Made by a program: the position numbers and the translations under genes. Below the pieces are notes generated by a model. That model was given only the letters and a program-made list of their open reading frames with translations. It was not told the DNA's origin and ran no database searches. Shown here piece after piece: positions 20,101 to 20,570 of a stretch of DNA of 20,570 nucleotides. The number at the start of each line of letters is the position of its first letter. Positions within the stretch are counted from its first letter, which is position 1. Origin of the DNA: Apostichopus parvimensis (lineage: Eukaryota; Echinodermata; Holothuroidea; Aspidochirotida; Stichopodidae); the NCBI GenBank assembly GCA_000934455.1, contig KN882939.1, forward strand, positions 88,918 through 109,487, read 5' to 3'.

Positions 20101-20570
20101 TGCTGTCTCCTATTAAACTCTGTTTCTTATTTTAAGGATTGAGAGGGGCAGATCCAGGGGTTACAAAAAGAAACTTTAAAGTGACATATAAGGGATCCCC
20201 GGGGGGCCTCCGTATCGTCTAAAACCTGTCTTAACATAAGTAATCGTTGTCAGAAGGTGTTTATGTATAAACGGGTTTAACTCCGTACACAGAATGTTTT
20301 TTTAAGTTAATGATTAACTTACAATGATTTCATTATTTCAATCACACAGACACCAGATGACTACAGTGACTATATACAGAATTTGACCGGAGTGGACCTG
20401 CGAGTAACAACGAAGCCAGCACCTTACGCCTACGACGCCGTATGGGCCGGAGCCCTGGCTATCAATTCGTCATATTCTCAGCTTGGTAGAGAGGGTCTGC
20501 TGAACTTTTCCAATCCAACATTCTACCAGTCTGACGTCCTCATGTCTAATTTAAATTCCACTCAGTTCGA
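4943..20570 (+). CDS. GABA-B receptor-like class C GPCR, ligand-binding domain (partial, 5 exons)
   Basis: Gene model joining 4943-5113, 17789-17893, 18315-18380, 18978-19172 and 20350-20570. It encodes 252 residues plus two bases of an extracellular Venus-flytrap domain, open at both ends. By family knowledge such receptors sit in the plasma membrane, work as dimers and couple to Gi/o. Family signatures seen in order are SYGSxSP, LPNFYRT, NNPRVRMMQEWNWQ, DARIIIGNFYE, VFCE, WLLYGHFEPNWW, FNCT and AYDAVWAGALAIN. The pieces align with vertebrate GABBR1/GABBR2 almost without gaps across every splice junction. HFEPNWW and TIGGITPDDY look closer to GABBR2 (WYEPSWW, TISGKTPQQY), whereas AYDAVWA and VFCE look like GABBR1. 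There are seven N-glycosylation sequons. Cys113 and Cys148 match a conserved disulfide pair. The start of the domain, the seven-helix domain and any C-terminal coiled coil lie outside the window. Orthology to GABBR1 or GABBR2 is not decided. Confidence 0.9.
5446..5456 (-). promoter_or_regulatory. Pol III B box of the SINE
   Basis: GAGTTCGAGTC on the minus strand fits the B-box consensus GGTTCGANTCC at its core. It lies 43 bases (edge to start about 32) downstream of the matching A box at 5489-5500, which is normal tRNA spacing. Confidence 0.6.
5489..5500 (-). promoter_or_regulatory. Pol III A box of the SINE
   Basis: TTAGCTCAGTGG on the minus strand is a near-perfect A box (TRGCNNAGYNGG). 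Together with the B box it would make the element transcribable by pol III if not silenced. Confidence 0.6.
5508..5571 (-). repeat. Dispersed repeat with CTAAA tail, copy 1
   Basis: A 39-base core (5533-5571, beginning ccaaggatcaggaagcctta) recurs at 14875-14913 with one mismatch. In both copies it is preceded on the plus strand by TTTAG repeats (5508-5530 here). On the minus strand the core therefore comes first and the CTAAA repeat behaves like a 3' tail, directly abutting the SINE head at 5507. Confidence 0.75.
6926..7040. repeat. AAT/AAC trinucleotide microsatellite
   Basis: An interrupted AAT/AAC/AGT trinucleotide array ends in two copies of the longer unit aataattataatcag. ORFs called through it on the minus strand (runs of Ile, Val and Thr) are artefacts of the repeat. 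Confidence 0.95.
10138..10367. other. Assembly gap (230 N)
   Basis: There are 230 undetermined bases within the giant intron. The gap size may be an estimate, so the intron length is approximate. ORFs crossing it are meaningless. Confidence 0.99.
11036..11250. repeat. Minisatellite, 27-bp core, four copies
   Basis: The core starts atgttagccaccacagacaa and ends cgtaacc. It occurs at 11049-11075, 11131-11157, 11171-11197 and 11211-11237. Copies 1, 3 and 4 are identical and copy 2 has one substitution. Spacing is 82, 40 and 40, so copies 2-4 form a 40-bp tandem repeat with attctctaga-type linkers. Copies 1 and 4 share an additional downstream extension, gcaaga[a/c]tcattatg-like. Confidence 0.9.
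12553..12745. repeat. Degenerate minisatellite, about 22-bp unit
   Basis: A unit like agtacatgagtaatcaaa recurs about seven times, starting near 12554, 12618, 12637, 12659, 12680, 12702 and 12722, with increasing divergence and one larger gap after the first copy. Alternate units keep ACATGAGTAA or ACATGGATAA. Confidence 0.7.
12894..12913. repeat. C20 homopolymer
   Basis: An uninterrupted run of 20 C, one of the longest of at least ten G or C runs of 10 or more in this AT-rich window. Its true length is likely uncertain. Confidence 0.9.
13033..13096 (+). repeat. Decayed tRNA-like/SINE head
   Basis: The phrase gggtcgttaagagc resembles a degraded D-arm/A-box region. About 40 bases further, ggatcgaattccgc resembles a B box. 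The spacing is tRNA-like, but the stems do not form convincingly and no body or tail is evident. Confidence 0.3.
14671..14681. repeat. C11 homopolymer in a C-rich patch
   Basis: A run of 11 C followed by a further CACCCC patch. It produces Gly-rich minus-strand ORF translations that are not evidence of a gene. Confidence 0.9.
14849..14913 (-). repeat. Dispersed repeat with CTAAA tail, copy 2
   Basis: This is the second copy of the element at 5508-5571. Core 14875-14913 has a single mismatch to copy 1. The TTTAG repeat at 14849-14871 is more degenerate. Sequence outside core and tail is unrelated between the copies, so both are probably short fragments of a longer interspersed element. Confidence 0.75.
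15429..15445. repeat. ATT microsatellite
   Basis: About six ATT trinucleotides, short and nearly pure. Confidence 0.8.
15583..16066. mobile_element. Candidate MITE with TTAA flanks
   Basis: The left end reads TTAA|AGGGCT (TTAA 15579-15582) and the right end AGCCCT|TTAA (TTAA 16067-16070). The 484-bp interior has imperfect terminal inverted repeats: ten perfect bases across TTAAAGGGCT, then about half matching over the next nine. It is AT-rich, with no transposase ORF. TTAA target duplication is the piggyBac-type habit, but because TTTAAAGGG is itself partly palindromic the match could be fortuitous. It contains a TGACGTCA palindrome at 15868-15875 and a 21-bp-period direct repeat, tcaagaataat, at 16015 and 16036. 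Confidence 0.4.
16273..16293. repeat. G21 homopolymer
   Basis: An uninterrupted run of 21 G, followed by AGGG. It could form a G-quadruplex on the plus strand, which is also the sense of the receptor pre-mRNA. Length is probably variable or error-prone. Confidence 0.9.
16385..17080. repeat. Ancient interspersed repeat with CRE and DR1-like words
   Basis: Two diverged related segments are visible: gtccaagttggt...gtgttcatag starting near 16483, and cttcaaacttggt...gtgttcatat starting near 17013. Between them lie TGACGTCA (16537-16544) and two direct repeats of nuclear-receptor half-sites with one-base spacing, GGGTCA-A-AGGCCA (16547-16559) and AAGTCA-A-AGGTCA (16715-16727). From general familiarity, sequence of this style is repeated in many marine invertebrate genomes. 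Its boundaries and family are not established here. Confidence 0.45.
17262..17660. repeat. About 160-bp tandem repeat, 2.5 copies, CGAGTAC-rich
   Basis: Anchor words recur at constant spacing: gagggcgagt at 17281 and tagggcgagt at 17441, gcatgagta at 17321 and 17481, tcagatgcacctggttcggg at 17351 and 17511, and aaacatttcaaacatgtc at 17401 and 17561 (all 160 apart). A partial third copy starts about 17578, offset 153. The word cgagtac is also internally repeated and extends upstream to about 17210. The array ends about 130 bp before exon B. Confidence 0.9.
17789..17893 (+). CDS. Receptor exon B: lobe-crossing segment, residues 58-92
   Basis: This exon is 35 codons, phase 0 at both ends. The acceptor is tttttcgatag and the donor AAG|gtaaaa. 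It reads ISQNMTQQLSECNITLAVKD and then SFESGTPKSAIDLLK. Joined to exon A it reproduces the spacing between the KVF/EVF motif and the xDSF/RQSF motif of GABBR1 exactly (24 residues in both), which is the main support for linking exons A and B across a 12.7-kb intron. NMT and NIT are glycosylation sequons. An ATG-initiated ORF beginning at 17614 runs into this exon, but its upstream part is tandem-repeat intron sequence and it is in a different frame. Confidence 0.88.
17919..18008. repeat. ATT/GTT microsatellite in intron B-C
   Basis: An interrupted ATT then GTT then ATT trinucleotide array 25 bp after the exon B donor, taking up about a fifth of a 421-bp intron. Confidence 0.95.
18315..18380 (+). 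CDS. Receptor exon C: RIIIG-NFYE core strand, residues 93-114
   Basis: This exon is 22 codons, phase 0 at both ends. The acceptor is a T-run followed by ggtcattcgcag, and the donor is GAG|gtaagt, close to consensus. It encodes ERDARIIIGNFYEYDAVSVF followed by Cys-Glu. This matches the [21 protein letters not shown] core of GABBR1, a hydrophobic beta strand and hinge-side loop. Tyr104 (codon 18348-18350) is at the position of the GABA-contacting Tyr250 of GABBR1b and is conserved. Cys113 is the first half of a likely disulfide with Cys148 in the next exon. Confidence 0.92.
18508..18525 (+). other. Possible 18-bp in-frame microexon (ASLFMK)
   Basis: Inside the 597-bp intron between exons C and D, the sequence ttgtttttatcgcag is followed by 18 bases and then gtaaca. 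The 18 bases are six open codons, in phase 0 with both neighbours, and would insert ASLFMK between VFCE and AFKVD. Against it, the vertebrate family aligns without any insertion here and the donor is only moderate. It may be alternatively used or a chance match. Confidence 0.3.
18658..18668. repeat. G11 homopolymer
   Basis: A run of 11 G in the intron between exons C and D. The surrounding 18537-18780 has a short ORF that is intronic, since exons C and D align contiguously to the family. Confidence 0.85.
18930..18977 (+). repeat. TTG/TTA repeat forming the exon D polypyrimidine region
   Basis: A TTG/TTA trinucleotide array (about 18934-18967) runs directly into ttttcttttcag at the exon D acceptor. 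The repeat supplies most of the U-rich upstream context for this splice site. Confidence 0.8.
18978..19172 (+). CDS. Receptor exon D: lobe 2 segment, residues 115-179
   Basis: This exon is 65 codons, phase 0 at both ends. The acceptor is gttttcttttcag and the donor ATT|gtgagt. The sequence runs AFKVDLYGPGIVWLLYGHFE, then PNWWNPINLGIFNCTTEDML, then a helix and strand ending LKTIGGI. It matches [23 protein letters not shown] and the INCTVDEM region of GABBR1. The EPNWW and KTIGG pieces are closer to GABBR2. Position 132 (codon 19029-19031) is His where both mammalian subunits have Trp in GWY. NCT is a sequon overlapping the conserved cysteine. Confidence 0.92.
19173..20349 (+). other. Intron D-E, 1177 bp; no gene found
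   Basis: Bounded by ATT|gtgagt and atcacacag. It contains a C-rich tract at 19779-19817 and a short cagatccagggg patch near 20150, which resembles a fragment of a common invertebrate interspersed repeat. ORFs at 19269-19512 on both strands show no recognised domain. Confidence 0.85.
19779..19817. repeat. Triple C-run (13, 12 and 12 C)
   Basis: Three C runs separated by single A and T bases, followed by more C-rich sequence to about 19850. The minus strand could form G-quadruplexes and the plus strand an i-motif. Pro-rich and Gly-rich ORFs here are artefacts. Confidence 0.9.
20350..20570 (+). CDS. Receptor exon E: lobe 2 to lobe 1 return, residues 180-252 (truncated by window end)
   Basis: This exon is 73 codons plus two bases, cut by the window edge. 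The acceptor is tttcaatcacacag. It encodes TPDDYSDYIQNLTGVDLRVT, then a PAPYAYDAVWAGALAINSSY stretch with the family hallmark AYDxxWA, and ends NLNSTQF, matching NAMNETNF in GABBR2 just before the GVTG turn. Pro202 (codon 20416-20418) occupies the position of the GABA-contacting Glu of GABBR1 (E in QEAPLAYDA). Sequons seen are NLT, NSS, NFS and NST. GC content is visibly higher than in the flanking intron, as expected for real coding sequence. Confidence 0.93.

Overview
This is eukaryotic, clearly AT-rich genomic DNA: GT-AG introns, microsatellites, minisatellites, SINE/MITE-like debris and a 230-base assembly gap. I infer a marine invertebrate. The receptor type, the tRNA-derived SINE, the many long G/C homopolymers and the TGACGTCA/GGTCAAAGGTCA-type repeats would suit an echinoderm or another invertebrate deuterostome, but the phylum is not proven from the sequence.

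The window holds five consecutive coding exons of one plus-strand gene: 4943-5113, 17789-17893, 18315-18380, 18978-19172 and 20350-20570 (running off the end). Spliced, they give 252 residues plus two bases of the Venus-flytrap ligand-binding domain of a class C GPCR of the GABA-B receptor family. The first exon is separated from the second by a 12,675-bp intron, and its true frame starts without an ATG. All introns visible here are phase 0. The amino-terminal part of the domain lies upstream of the window, and the rest of the domain and the seven-helix region lie downstream.

Layout: 1-4942 is the 3' part of an upstream intron, with only low-complexity sequence. 4943-5113 is the first visible exon. 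5114-17788 is the giant intron. It contains a minus-strand tRNA-derived SINE abutting a CTAAA-tailed repeat (5269-5571), an AAT/AAC microsatellite (6926-7040), the gap (10138-10367), three tandem-repeat arrays (about 11036-11250, 12553-12745, 17262-17660), a tRNA-like remnant (about 13033-13096), a candidate TTAA-flanked MITE (15583-16066) and an ancient repeat with CRE and DR1-like sites (about 16385-17080). 17789-20570 is the compact exon cluster, with a possible 18-bp in-frame microexon at 18508-18525.

The most interesting biological point is that the receptor keeps the GABA-B fold signatures, but at four of the five GABA-contact positions of mammalian GABBR1 that can be checked here it has other residues (Ser to His, His to Ile, Trp to His, Glu to Pro). 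It is probably a GABBR2-like or orphan, ligand-shifted member. I found no second gene, no RNA gene with a sound fold, and no prokaryotic-type system.
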